Source of the DNA: Euglena gracilis
Lineage: Eukaryota > Euglenida > Euglenophyceae > Euglenales
Reading direction: 5' to 3'
Length of the DNA: 64,000 nt
Assembly: GCA_039621445.1 (NCBI GenBank)
Contig: CP154954.1
Span: 36,627,703-36,691,702, forward strand
Shown piece after piece: positions 10,835-24,100 of this stretch. A program made the translations under genes and the position numbers. The stretch's first letter is position 1. Each line of letters begins with the position of its first letter. The notes beneath the pieces are model-generated. The model was given only the letters and a program-made list of their open reading frames with translations, searched no databases and had not been told where the DNA came from.

Positions 10835-11340
10835 GGGGCAAATCCCATTTGTTGCCCAATTGTTTGAGGGCCCCAAAATAACAAAATCCCTTGTGTTACC
10901 CACCCGTTTTGGGGGGCAAATCTCTTTTGTTGCCCGACTATCCGAGGGGGCCCCAAAACAACAAAACACCTTGTGTTACCCACCCGTTTTAGGGGACAAA
11001 TCCCCAGTGTAACCCAACTGTTTTCGGGGGCAAATCGCCTTTGCTACCAAAACAAGAAACCTCCTTGTGTTTGCCCCCCCAAGATAGGTGGGTAACACAA
11101 GGGATGTTGCTATTTTGGGGCTCTCGAACAGTTGGGCAACATAGGGGATTTGCCCTGTAAAACGGGTGGGCAACACAAGGGGCAACACAAAAACGTAAAA
11201 CGGGTGGGCAAAACCTGTAAAACGGGTGGGCAACACATATTTGTTATTCTCGGCCCTCGACCAGTTGGGTCCCCTCGAGTAGTTGAGCAACAAAAGGGAT
11301 CTGTCCCCCAAAACGGGTTGAAAACATTTTTGTTGTTCTT
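10835..11340. repeat. Tandem and inverted CCACCCGTTTTGGGGGGCAAAT array
   Basis: Three direct units of about 110 bases with CACCCGTTTT(G/A)GGGG-CAAAT and GTTGCCCA (10835-11040) are followed by reverse-complement units (AAAACGGGTGGGCAACACA) between 11085 and 11330, giving a large imperfect inverted repeat just upstream of the LETM1-like gene. Confidence 0.75.
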
Positions 11341-11423
11341 GTGGCCCGCGAACGGTCCAGGACCCTTTCGCAGAAATGCTCGCGATTTATGGGAATTCCT
11401 CATTCATTTTTTGCAAACAGGTG

Positions 11424-12162
11424 ATGACGGCCGTAGTGAAGAATTTGGCGAAGTTGCCTGCGGCAACCTCCCAAATTCTCACCAATGTTTCCAAGCTCCA
11501 GACATTCCACGGATTACTTGAGGAACGTCGTGACAAATATGCACCTTTGGCCTACCACACGTACGACAATTTGAAACAGAAAACAACTTGGCACCCCATT
11601 GCGCACGCTTGGGTGGATGAGGGGCTTCCAGTCAGCAAAAAGGTGTCAAAATGTCGTCATTTCCTCCTATTCTCGTTTGATTTAGGAGTACAACGAATAT
11701 TGCTGGCTGAAAAAAGACATGCAACGGCTTCTGCCACTTGCATCGCCGTTCGTTTTCGGCATTTATGGCATCCTTCCGTTGGCAGGTTTCAAGATGATTT
11801 TAAACACTGTGCCTTCCACATTGTCTCTCAGTTTGGCTTTCCAACGATGGGTATTTGCCCTCTGCCTTCAGCAGCAAGAAAGACATTGTTTCCAAAAAGC
11901 TGGAGTGGTATTCTTCTTATGGTGATGACTTGCGGCAGCAAGTGGGTGTGTAACAACATTTTTCCCCACATTTTGAAGTACCCATGTTACAGGACCCATG
12001 TTACAACACCGATTGAAAAGGCATTTGAGGGGCACTCTGAACAATGAACACAGGCTCATGCTTGACGAAGTCACTGAATCGTACAAGGAGATCTTTTACA
12101 GCCATTACACTGGCCAACTTCGGGACGTTCGGAAGTGTGCACACCTGAGGCTGTACGATGGG
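11424..12162 (+). CDS. LETM1-like gene, exons 1-4 and short introns
   Basis: Exon 1 (11424-11612) ends HPIAHAW. Exon 2 (11686-11785) starts EYNEYCWLKKDMQRLLPL and holds the hydrophobic helix. Exon 3 (11832-11945) gives GYLPSAFSSKKDIVSKKLEW. Exon 4 (11993-12162) is charged (HRLKRHLRGTLNNEHRLM) and predicted helical. The introns are 73, 46 and 47 nt. The pattern helix, then proline-containing LLP.A, then LPS.F is the family signature around the LETM1 transmembrane segment. I chose ATG 11424 because it follows an acceptor-like TTTTTTGCAAACAG and begins a presequence-like stretch; it could instead be an internal Met of a longer first exon. Confidence 0.75.
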
Positions 12163-15100
12163 GTCTGTTCCCTTTCCACATCATTGTGCATCAATCATCC
12201 ATCTTGCAACTTGTGAAATTCTTGTGAAATTCGTGTGCAAAGAAATTCAGAAAGAATGGGAGGGGTGGGTTTTGGGGCTCCCCGGCGAAATGCCAGAGGC
12301 GAAACGAGGGGGTTGGCTTCGTTTGGACCCCTTAATTTTAGGAAAAAGGAAAACAGAACCCTCCACAAAAAAAATTGGGGGTTGCCAGTTATCCCTTGGA
12401 AAAGGCCTTTAGAGACTTTGGTGCCTTTAGAGAGATTTTCAGTCAAATGATCCATTTTCTGGAAGTGTTGGTCAGACGAAATGAACTCTATCGCCCCCCA
12501 TTCGCCTTTTTGGCTGCCGACACGCCTGGCCTGTGCTCCGGACCAAAACGTCCATTTTGGGCTCCAAATCAGGCATTTGCCACTCACAATTGGGTTAACA
12601 ACCTGACCCGGCTTCTGTCAGGCCATAGGCCAGATCGGCCACCCGTGTGCTCCTCCTTTCATTGATTTTTGTTCAGTTGGGGTGGGGGGTTGGACGTATG
12701 ATTGGTGGTCGGCCCAACCACCAGTGGTCGCCAACAACCACCAAAAAATCCATCACCAAGATCCTGCAATGAGCCCGATCTCGATCGTCTCTGGAACACG
12801 AATAAAATTTAAATGAAATAGTAAGATAAAATGTTCAGAGAACACCTCATTTTTCTGAAAAAAATTTGGACCTGAGTGATCAACACCATTCTAAAATCGT
12901 GTAGATCACGAATTTCACACGAAAATTCCCCCCCAAAAGGGTGGGGGGTTATCGAGATTTTGTTTTCCGACCCCCCCCCCCAAGTGGCCCGCTGGGTCCT
13001 GGCCAAAAGGGGGGTCATTTGGGGGGTCATGGCACCCGGATTCATAATGGTTTATCAAAAAAATTTGTTAGTTGTGGACGTTGTTGCAGAAACTTGGCAC
13101 CTTTTTGATGCCCACGTTTTGGCAACCAGGCTTGTGCTTAGTCGGGTGCCTACCCCACGGGGGGGGGGTGGGTGCTAGGGGCAGGCACCCCACAGCACCC
13201 GATCCGCCCCCCCCCCGGGGGGGGGGGGGGTAGGGTTTTGGGGGTACTTGTCTGTTAGTCGATCCACGGCAGTGCATCAAGTCTGTTAGTCGATCCACAC
13301 CCTATTCAACCCTATTCAATAGGAATGACCACTTTCAGTGCAAAACAGGATGTGTGACGTCATAATTTGACCATGTGACGTCATACAAGCAAAATGATGA
13401 CCGTATGACGTCATACTTGAGTGTGTGACCCAGGTATGACGTCATAAGGTCCAAATCAGCTGCATATTTGACGTCATCAAAGCATGGGGGAAGAAAGGGT
13501 GTGGATCGAGTCGTTTTGCCGTGGATCGACTAACAGACAAGTACCGTTTTGGGGGGTGCCTGCCCCTAGCAGGCACCCCCCTCCGACCCCGGCGCCAAAG
13601 GCGCCGGGGGCCCGGAAAAGGCCATTTTCAATGAAAATTTTCTGGGTCCGGCCCGGACCCCTATCCCCCCCCCCGGGGGGGGTGTGCCTGCTAGGGGCAG
13701 GCACCCTATAGCACCCCCCCCCCCCTCCCCCCCCCCCGGTTGGTAAGCACAAGCATGTTGGCAACTCTGAGCCAAGTAGCCAGCGTTCTGGCAACTCTAG
13801 GCCAAATAGCTGGCACAAGGGGCCGAAGTTTCCAGGTTTAGCTGTAATGGGCGCCTGAATGGAGATCGACTGACCAAAGCGGGTGCCTGAATGGAAATCG
13901 ACTGGCCAAAACCAAAACGGGTGCCTGAATGGAAATCGACTGGCCAAACAGATTCCGATTGCAGCCTTTTTGCCAGCCGGAGGCTGGACCCCCATGTTAG
14001 TGGATGAAAAAAGTGCGAACTTGCGGCCGTGGGCATCAGGCAGACATCAGGCTTGTTTGGGAATCTCGGGCAGGTCTTGGGACCTGCTTGCAGTTTTCGG
14101 TCGCCGAACTTCTCGCCGTTGAGTGCAAAACAGGGCCCAGAAAACAGGTTTTTAGTCGGTCGATTTCCAAGACATTAAAACCTATTTTCTGGGCCCAACT
14201 CCTGTCTTGAATTTCTACTGACTTAAACGGAATTCAGGCTGACATTGTTAAAGTCAGTCGATTTCCAAGACACTGAAATCTGTTGCTGGTCAGATTTGAA
14301 ATTTTTAGTGAAATTTTCGACAATTAGGGGGTGTTTCCCCCGCGACCCCCCCTGCGACCCCCCGCCCCCCGCGACCCCACCCTGAGCCCAATTCGGGTTC
14401 CCAAAAAGTACAAAAAATTTGCATTAATTAGGAATTTGCCACTCAATTAGGAATCAAATACACGAAAAATTGGTCCCAAATTCCTAATTGGACCTATTTT
14501 CGGACCCAAATGGCACGCAAATTCCTAATTGGATCTAAAATTAGAGGATAGGACGACGTCGCACAAGTCACACATGACCTGCCGCGAAACCCATTTCCCC
14601 CCCGCGACCCCCCCCCCCCCGCAACCCCAACACCCCCTAGGATTTCCACTTTTTTTTCGCTGGAAGCGTTTTGGACGAGACAAAGACAAAATTTTGCAGC
14701 CAGATGAACACAGCTGGCTGATTGTCATTGTCAGTGTCAATTGTCATTGTTGGTCGTCTGATAAGACAAGGTTTCGATCGGGGGGTACTTGTCTGTTATC
14801 GCATGACGGACCCCCCCCCTTTTGGTTATCGCAGGCGCCCTTTAAACGGTCAGAGACCCATATGTTGGGGCCCGTCTTGGCCATTTGGGTGGGGGGCTCC
14901 CAGCCTGAATTTGGGCTGCTGGCTGGATTTGAGCTGCTTGCTGGCTGGACCCGGGGGTAGGGTACCCTCCGGCTTCAGATATTCCCTGTTCACTAAAACA
15001 GAACTAAAAATGGCACAAATATGTAAAATGATTCAAAATATGAGTTTGCGGGTGCAAGGGGATGCCCAAAACACACCGGTTCGGGCGTGAACTTGGTGCC

Positions 15101-18100
15101 TGGGACACAGTTTTTGAAACCGTCTATTGGGGGCTCTGGGTTCACGCCCAAACCGGTGTCTGTGGATGCACGGTGTTCTGGTGCTTGTTTTTTCAAAAAA
15201 ATTTATTGTACAATGCATTCGTGGCAGCTCGTTTATAACGAGTCAAACAAAAACCCGGTTTCTTTTTCAAAATTTCAATTTTCAGTTTTTTCCCCTGCTG
15301 AGGCTCATTGCGGGAAATTGGCGATGGACTTTTTGGTGGTCGCTAGCAACTAGTCGCAAGCGACCAAGTCTACTGACCATTGGTGGTCGGGCCGACGGCG
15401 CCGAGCGAGGGTCCCCCAATGTGTATTAACCCTAGTTGGGCGCCTCTTTGGGTTCGCTGGGTCCCCTGCAGACACAAATTTAACAACGTTGAGGGGATGG
15501 GATGGGACAGTTAGGGATGGAAACTTGACCCCAACCCTACTCCTTTAAATAACGTCATCAATTTTTCAAGTTCTGAATTGCAGCGGCCTTCGGCCGCTGC
15601 GCGGGCTTTGGCCTTCGGCCGATGCGCGGCCTTCGGCCAGGCGGCCTTTGGGGCGCATGGCGGTAGACTGGGGGGGGTAGTCGGTCGACTAATGGTCGGT
15701 AGCTAGTTGGCGAGACGGGGTGGGGGGTATTGGGTAGTTGGCCGACTGGTTGGTCTGAATTGCAGCGGCCTTCAGCCGCTGCGGCGGCCCTCGGCCGCTG
15801 CGCGGCCTTCTGCCAGGAGGCCTTCGTGGCGCATGGCAGTAGACTGAGGGGTGGGGTGAAAGTCGACCGACTAATGGTCGGTAGCTAGTCGGCGAGACGG
15901 GGTGGGGGGGTATTGGGTAGTCTGACTACCCACTCTAATGTACTAACGGGTCAGCACCGCCGACATTATAAGTCCCCCTGAAGAAAATCCCATGCAAACA
16001 AGTCGGTGGCTGGTCGGTGGTCATAAACATGGTCTGTGGCCTGGCGAGCCCAAATCACCCGGAAATGGTCCGGATGGGTCCAATTAAGTATCTTACACCA
16101 ACATAAACACCCCCAGATGGAAATCTTTGGTCGGTGGGGGGTCGGTGGACCCTTGATGGGGGCCCGGAGGGGTAAAAAAGCAATGATGAAACAGGGACTA
16201 CATGAAAATCCTTTAGAAATGCAAGCATTCTGCATCACGAGAGGCAGGAAACTCCTCCCTTCACCCCTGAACCTCAAATAATCCCTTCTGAGTTGGCAAC
16301 ATACTCGGGGGCTAAGTTGTTTTTGTGGCTCACTTTGGCATAGGCGGGGGGGGGGCTCCGCCCCCCCCCCCCGCACCCCCCCCCTCAAATAACAAAATCC
16401 CCTCTATGTTGGCAACATACTTGGAGGGCTAAATCCTTTTTTGTGCAAAATTTTGCAAATATATTAAAACCTATTTTCTGGGCCCGACGCCTGTCTTGAA
16501 ATTCTACTGACATTAACGGATTTCAGGCTGAAATTGTTTATGTCGGTCGATTTCCATTCAGGCGCCCGTTTATGTCGGTCGATTTCCATTCAGGCGCCCG
16601 TTTATGTCGGTCGATTTCCATTCCATTGAAATCTGTTGCTGGTCAGATTGGGAATTTTTAGGGACTTTTTGCACATTTTGGCTTTCCCTTTTTTTCGACA
16701 TTTTTGGTCCTAATGGGGTTGTGGAGGAGTTATGGATCAGACAAAAACCATATTTTGTGGCCAGGTGATCACAGCTGGCTGAACTTTGGATGGAACAGAT
16801 GGAAGGACGGTCTTTAAGATTATTATTTTCTGGATGTTCAGAAAAAGCATTCGGTAAATTTGTCCTGAACCAGTTGTCATCACTGGTCATCTGAAAGAAA
16901 AGCTTTCGGGTGAGGAGTGATTTGGCAATGTCAAACTTATTTTCTGGGCTTGACGCCCGTATTGCAATTATATTGACATCAAGGTAACCAGCCTCCGCGG
17001 AGGCCTCCGCAGAGGCTCCTCAGAGGCTAAGGTGGCCCCGAGCGGATTCCCGGTGGTGGTCGCTGTGGAGGTCGGCCCGACCAGGGAGGTCGGCCCGACC
17101 TCCATTTTTTTTTGCACTACCCCCCCCTTTCTGGAAATTTAAGCCCCCTCCCCTGAAAAAAAAACTTTTGTCCAAATCACCCCAACACCAGTCAAAACCC
17201 ACTTAAATGGCTCCAGAACCCCCCAATCGGGGGTGAATATGCAAAAACTTGGGGGGGAAATGCCCATTTTGGGCCTCTTTTGGCTAAAGAACACCTCTCC
17301 CCATCGGATTTTCTATACAAAAATCGACAGACACTGACAGATTCAGCAGGGGTGCCGGCCGCGAGCGAGCGAAGCGAGCCGCCCGGCGCCCCTGCTGAAT
17401 CTGTTAGTGTCGGTCGATTTTTCTAAAACCTGTTTTGTCTGGGCCCGACGCCTGTCTTGGTGTTCATTCGACCGAACCGCCTGGACGGAAATATGGTCAA
17501 AAAAGTGGTTTCTGGCCCATTAACGGGCGCCTGAATGGAAATCGACTGACATAAACGGCGCCTGAATGGAAATCGACCGACATAAACGGGCGCCTGAATG
17601 GAAATCGACCGACATAAGGCGCCTGAATGGAAATCGACTGACATAAACGGGCGCCTGAATGGAAATCGACTGACATAAACGGTTTCCGATGTCTTGGAAA
17701 TCGACCAACCTTTTGTTTCCTTTTTTGAATGCCTTTTTGTTCCGTTTTGGGACATTGTCAGTTTCAGCCTGAAGCCCGTTAATGTTGACCAACCTTTTGC
17801 CTTTTTTTTCGGAATGCTTTTTTTCTTTTTTCAATCTCTATATCAAGAACTGCGTCTTAAACACAGACTCTGACCCGAGTCTGCGTTTCGAAATGCAGAC
17901 TCAGGCCGAATGACAGACTGCCTTGGAGCCTCCGAGGAGGCTCCTCGGAGGTAACCACTGTTGTACACAGGCCATATCTGAAAATAAAAAAATAAAAAAA
18001 TTTTTTTACGGGGTTGACGCCAATCTCCCTCCACACCCCTTACCCCTGCCCCCACACCACTGCCCAAAGGAAGAGGATTTTTGTTTTGTTTTATCCCCCA

Positions 18101-21100
18101 TCTCCACAAAAAAAGCATTTACCCCCCATTTTTACTGTATATCTCCCAAAATTTTTGCCTTTTCCGTATATTTCCCCCCCCCCTTTATTTGCCCCCCCCC
18201 CCCCCTTAATTGAGCATTTGGGTCCGGGAAAAAAATTTTTTTTCATGCGCCGAAGGCCCCGAAATTTTTTTTTGCCCTATTTCTATTTTGACCCCCCCTT
18301 ATTTGACCCCCCCTTATCTGAGCATTTGGGGGGTCCTTTGGCCCGTGGGTGTGCTCAAATAAAGGGGGGGGGGTGGTACGCCATGTCCGCCAAACTGGTT
18401 GAAAACCATTCATCCATTTGCCACAAAAACGCCATGTCCGCCTGATTTTGCTTTTACCGTTTACCCGTTTGCTATTTACGCCATGTCCGCCAAACCTTTT
18501 CCACACAAAAGGATGTTGTTATTGGGGAGCGGGGGAGGGGGGGGAGGGGGCCGCAGCCCTCATCCCCCCGCCCCCCTCCCCCTGGGCACAGCCAAATGGA
18601 CACCACTTTGGGTTTCACCTGACTTTTTTTGTGTAACATCACATCCATTTTGCTACCATCCCCCCCCCCCACATGACTGTTGGTTCACCTGGTTGGTCAG
18701 TGCAATCCAGGATTAAAAGTTGAGGCAAATACCAGTGGTATGGCTCCGTGCGGAATCCTGGCCATGCTACTTCTGGAGGTCGGGCCGACCTAGGTCGGGC
18801 CGACCATTGGCCATGGCTTATCGACCTCCACTGTACTGCAATACCCCCCCTTTTTGGAAATTTAAGCCCCTTATTTCAATTTGAAATGAACGTAAACCCA
18901 TCCGAATGTCCTTAGAAACGTCAAAAAAACGTCCCAAATTCAAAAAAAAATTGTGAAAAATGGCTAAATCAGGAGAGGTCCATGGCCAATGACAAAAATT
19001 CTTTTGGTGTGCAACGCCCAAACCCTAACCCTACCCCTGACCCTGACCCTGACCCTAACCCTAACCCAGCTCTTTCATCCCATATTGAAAAAAAATTGAA
19101 AAACGCGAACTTAGTCGGCCTACGGCCTCCTCCGGGGGGGGCTGCCCCCCCCCCGGGCCCCCCGCCTGAGATAGCAAAATCCCCTTGTGTGCGCAAGGCA
19201 AGGATGGCTAAAACAAGTATCTTCTTTAAGGCCAGAAAAATTTTTGATGTTTGTAGCCGGCTGTTCAGAAACGTGATAAATTGGCCCCTACAAGGTACCA
19301 GGGCTGCTACGGCGGCCGATACAAGCAAATGGCTGCCAGTGCTGCCGAGGCAAACAAATGGCTGGTGTGGTCGAAGCAATCAAATGGCTGCTAGTGCGGC
19401 CGAAGCAAGCAAATGGCTGCTGGTGCGGCCGAAGCAAGCAAATGGCCGGAGTGGCCCAAGCAGTCCGTCAACACCAGTACCGGTTGCATTCCTATCCAGG
19501 AAGCCCATTTTTGCAGGGCCAGGATCACTGCGTAGGTCTCCTTCTCCCTAGGAGACCACGAGCGAACCTGCCCAGGTGTCAGCTTTCGTGAACAGAAAGC
19601 TACGGGTACTGTTTTTTTGGTCATGGCTGTTGTTGGGTCTGGTTTTTCTGCGGTGTCCTCCGCAAATTGTTCCAGAGCCGCACCTACGGCTCTGCCACTT
19701 TCAACCACCCTGAGTATGAACGGTTTGTCTAGGTTCACCGTTTGCAGTTTGGGGCTTCTGAGCAGTTTTTCTTTGATGGTCTGAAAAGCTGTTCGTTCCT
19801 TTTCACAGAAAAACACAGGTGTCAGGCTTCCTTTCTTTCCCTGTCCCTTTTTCACTTTCAGTTTTTCCATCTGGCCCCCCAAAGAGCCGCCCAACTAGGG
19901 TTAATACACATGGGGGGACCCTCGCTCGGCGCCTCGCTCGGGTCCCCCCATGTTTTTAACCCTAGTTGGGCGGCTCTTTGGGTCCGCTGGGTACCTTGTA
20001 GAGACCAATCTAACAACGTTGAGCGGGAAATGTTCTGCTGTTTGGATAAGAATCGTAACCCTAACCCTACTCCTTCAAATAACATCAGAAATTCTTTTTA
20101 CCACAGGTTGATGCCATCAGGAATTCTTTTTGTGCTAAAATTGCGCTTTTTATGCTCCACAGGGTTTGGCCAAGGGTTTGGATCAGGCTTGCGCTTAGTC
20201 GGGTGCCTACCCCACGGGGGGGGGTGGGTGCTAGGGGCAGGCACCCCATAGCACCCGATCCGACCCCCCCCCCCCCCGGGGGAGGTAGGGTTTTGGGGGG
20301 TGCCTGCCCCTAGCAGGCACCCCCCTCCGACCCCGGCGCCAAAGGCGCCGGGGGCCCGGAAAAGGCCATTTTCAATGAAAATTTTCTGGGTCCGGCCCGG
20401 ACCCCTATCCCCCCCCCCCGGGGGGGGTGTGGGTGGCAAACGGTAGACTGGGGGGGGGGTCCTGGGTGGTCGGCCGACTAGTCGGCCGACCACCCCATTG
20501 GTCGGCCGACTAGGCCTGGTCGGCAGCTAGTCGGCGAGACAGGGGGGGGGGTGTCCTGGGTGGTCGGCGGACTAGTCGGCCGACCACCCACTCTAATGTA
20601 GTTACGGGCCAGTTTCGCCGACTTTTAAGCCCCCCCCTGAGAAAAAATTTTGTCCAAATCACCCCAAAACCAGTCAAAACCCACCCAAATGGCTCCAGAA
20701 CCCCCCAATCGGGGGTGAATATGCAAAAAAATGGGGGAAAATGTCCATTTTGGGCCACTTTTGGCAAAAAGAACACCTCTCTCCGTTGTATATGTAATAT
20801 AGTCAATATTGCACAAAAGGACTTAGCCCTCCAAGTATATTGCCAACATAGAAGGGATTTTGTTATTTGAGGGGGGGGGGTGCGGGGGGGGCGGAGCCCC
20901 CCCCCCCCCCCGCCTATGCCAAAGTGAGCCACAAAAACGACTTAGCCCCGGAGTATGTTGCCAACATAGAAGGGATTTTGTTATTTGAGGGGGGGGGGGG
21001 GTGCGGGGGGGGCCCCCCCCCCCCTGCCTATGCCAAAGTGAGCCACAAAAACGACTTAGCCCCGGAGTATGTTGCCAACAGAGAAGGGATTTTGTTATTT

Positions 21101-24100
21101 GGGTGGGGGGGGGTGCGGGGGGGCGGAGCCCCCCCCCGCCTATGCCAAAGTGAGCCACAAAAACGACTTAGCCCCCGAGTATGTTGCCAACATAGAAGGG
21201 ATTTTGTTATCTGGGCTCGGGGGGTGGAGGGGGGAGTTTTCAGCCTGTCCTGATGCAGAATGCTTGCATTTCTAAAGGATTTTCATGTAATCCCTGTTTC
21301 GTCATTGGTTTTTTACCCCTCCGGACCCCATCAAGGGCCCACCGACCCCCCACCGACCAAAAATTTCCATCTGAGGGTGTTCCTGTTGGTGTAAGGCATT
21401 TATTTGGCCCCATCCGGACCATTTCCGGGTGGTTTGGACCCGCCACAGACCATTTTTATGGCCACCGACAAGCCACCGACTGGTTTGCATACAATTTTCT
21501 TCATAAAAAGTTGGCGAGACTGGCCCGTAACTACATTAGAGTGGGTGGTCGGCCGACTAGTCCGCCGACCACCCAGGACCCCCCCCCCCCCCTGTCTCGC
21601 CGACTAGCTGCCGACCAGGCCTAGTCGGCCGACGAATTGGGTGGTCGGCCGACCACCCAGGACCCCCCCCCCCCAGTCTACCGCCTAGAGCTGGGGGTGT
21701 GCCTGCTAGGGGCAGGTACCCTATAGCACCCCCCCCCCCCGGTCGGTAAGCACAAGCATGGTTTGGATGCTTTTGAAAAGGAAAACCATTGAGGTCGTTT
21801 CTATCGACAATGTGGTCGGCCCGACCTCCAATTGGTCGGGCCGACCATATGGTCGGTAACCCAAACAGGTCGGGCCGACCAGGTCGGCCCGACCTATAGT
21901 CAAAGGTCCTTTGAAAAAGGGGGGGTAATGCGGTACAGTGGCCATTTCTGTCGACCTCCAGAGGTCGGGCAGACCATAGGTCGGCCCGACCTCCAGAACT
22001 AGCATGGCCAATATTCCGCCCAGGGCCGGGGGGCAGTGGTATCACAATCTCGGGTACAATTTTGGCCTCTGGATAATTTAGGTCAATCTGAATTTATTCT
22101 GGCTGAGTAAATTCATTTTCGGTTTGGTTTAAACTCTATGTTGCCTCCCAAAGTCTGTGATTTTTTTTTTACGTCTGTTAGTCTGGGAATTAGTCCGTGA
22201 ATTACTCCGTGAATTATTTTCCCCTCTGTCCAAATGGGCAGCGGATGATCTGCCACTGAGTGCAGTCACCGTGTTTGACATTGAAGAATGTTTCTCTTTA
22301 CCCCCCCCCCCCCCCTATTGTCCCACCGACCTCTCCCCGGGAGGCCTGACCGGACAATAAGGGGGGGGGACAATAAGGGGGTACCAAAGGAACTTTCATT
22401 GGCCGGGCCAAAAAATCCCCCGTCGGCCGGGGCCCAGGGACAATAAGGGGGGGGGACAATAAGGGGGGGGGTGGTATAACACAAAAAAGCAAAAAAAAAT
22501 CCCGTTCAGTTGTATTTTCCCAACATGCTCCTGCAAAACTGGTTACCCTAGCCTCCGAGGAGCCTCCTCGGAGCCTGCGCGGAGGCTGGTTACCTTGATC
22601 CTCCGAGGAGGCTGGATACCTTAGCCTCCGGGAGCCTCCGCGGAGGCTGGTTACCTTGGAGCCCGGGGAGGCTCCGCGGAGCCTCCTCGGAGGCAACCAA
22701 AAAGTTAGGATTCCACTTTTGCGGTAGACCCGGTGGGTGCCGACCCCCCTCCCCCCGGTCTTAAAAAACCCCCTGGAGAAAACCCACAGGGGGGTGTGCT
22801 AGGGGCAGGCACCCCCCATAGCACCCGATCCGACCCGGGGGGGAAGGGTTTTGGGGGGGTGCATGCCCATAGCAGGCACCCCCCTCTGACCCTGGCGCCG
22901 GGGGCCCGGAAACGGCCATTTTGAATGAAAATTTTCTGGGTCTCCCCCCCCCCGGACCCCCCCGGAGGTGTGCCTGCTAGGGGCAGGCACCCTAGAGCAC
23001 CCACCCCCCCTCCCCTCCCCCGGTCGGTAAGCACAAGCATGATGGCTTCAGAACCCCCTCAAACTTTGATGCCTTGTCGGCCCAGGGAGTTATTTCCAAA
23101 ATACATTTTTCCTTTCTGGCAGAGAGGTGCTCTTTTACAATCCTTTTTTTGGTTTTGGGTCTGAGATCAATATGCAAACAAAATGGGGCGGAGTTTCAAT
23201 TTATCCCTAAACCCTGACATATCCTCCTGAAGAGGACAGGCTGCTTGTTTGAAACCTTGGATCTTGCATTTTTTGTTCATTTATCTGCAGACAAGCACTG
23301 TGCTTCTTCTTACAAACAAAGAGCCAGTGGAATTGACTTCTGAGCTGCTGCAGAAGTGGAATGCAATCAAGGCCGCAAAGCTTTCTCCGGAAGAAGAGGT
23401 TTGTGAGTTATTGTTCTGAATTTCTCCTCTGTTCATTTCCACAATGGACAGGTGATGTTTCCTCACAGCTATCGGCCCTCCTCCACCTCCAACTGCATTC
23501 GGAAACACTCCAACCTCAATTGCCTGCATTGTATTGCAAATGTGGTACCCAAAATGCCCATTTTTGGCCATTCTTGGGTTTTTTTGGGAGCAAAATCAGC
23601 CGAAAATGAATTTATCACCTCAATTCCACCTTGGCATGCAGCGCCGGAGGAATTTTTTTCCAGTTGGGGGAACCTCCCCGGGGTCTAGCAAGTCCATTTT
23701 TCCCAGCGTCCAGCAGAATGGCCAGCCGGTGGGTCCTTAAGCAATAGGAGGAGGACATTGCTCAGGAGGTGTGCACAGGTTTTTGGGGCGAATTTGGCCA
23801 TGATTCCTCCGGTTCAGATGTGAAGCCGGTGCCTGGGACGCCAGTTCTGGCATCAGCTCGAACCGGTGTCCCAGGCACCTCCTTCATGCCCGAACCGGCG
23901 TCTGGGACACAGTTCTCGATATAATATTTGGGTGGAAGCGGAAAATAACTGGGTCATTTATGTGTGTTTTTTTTCCAGCTGTCCTCTGGGTGGGGGGGGG
24001 CGAACCCGCATTCAATCGGTCTGAAAGACTTGTCAGTCACTCCCAGGCACTGGCCAGCCATGTTGCTAGACAGTGAAGAAAAGCCACCAGGGCTGCACAG

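Larger units (their letters stand above)
13127..13757 (+). mobile_element. hAT-like MITE, CAGGCTTGTGCTTA family, copy 1
   Basis: The left end CAGGCTTGTGCTTA is inverted at the right end (TAAGCACAAGCATG). The 8-bp target duplication TTGGCAAC is exact at 13119-13126 and 13758-13765. The interior has GGGTGCCTGCCCCTAGCAGG blocks and a CGGCGCCAAAGGCGCCG hairpin, and is interrupted by another MITE at 13243-13545. Non-coding. Confidence 0.9.
20184..21760 (+). mobile_element. hAT-like MITE, CAGGCTTGTGCTTA family, copy 2 (split)
   Basis: The left half 20184-20431 and right half 21694-21760 together match the copy at 13127-13757. The 8-bp target duplication GTTTGGAT is exact on the two outer sides (20176-20183, 21761-21768) although they are 1.58 kb apart, which proves the two halves are one element split by an insertion (20432-21693). 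Confidence 0.9.
12163..23290 (+). other. 11-kb intron 4 of the LETM1-like gene
   Basis: No convincing exon lies between the exon 4 donor and the exon 5 acceptor (TTATCTGCAG). The interval is packed with transposable elements: nested hAT-like MITEs at 13127-13757 and 20184-21760, a MITE end at 22793-23041, a Ty3/gypsy fragment, minisatellites and palindromes. An intron of this size is inferred from phase compatibility alone; an assembly join or missing exons are alternatives. Confidence 0.5.
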
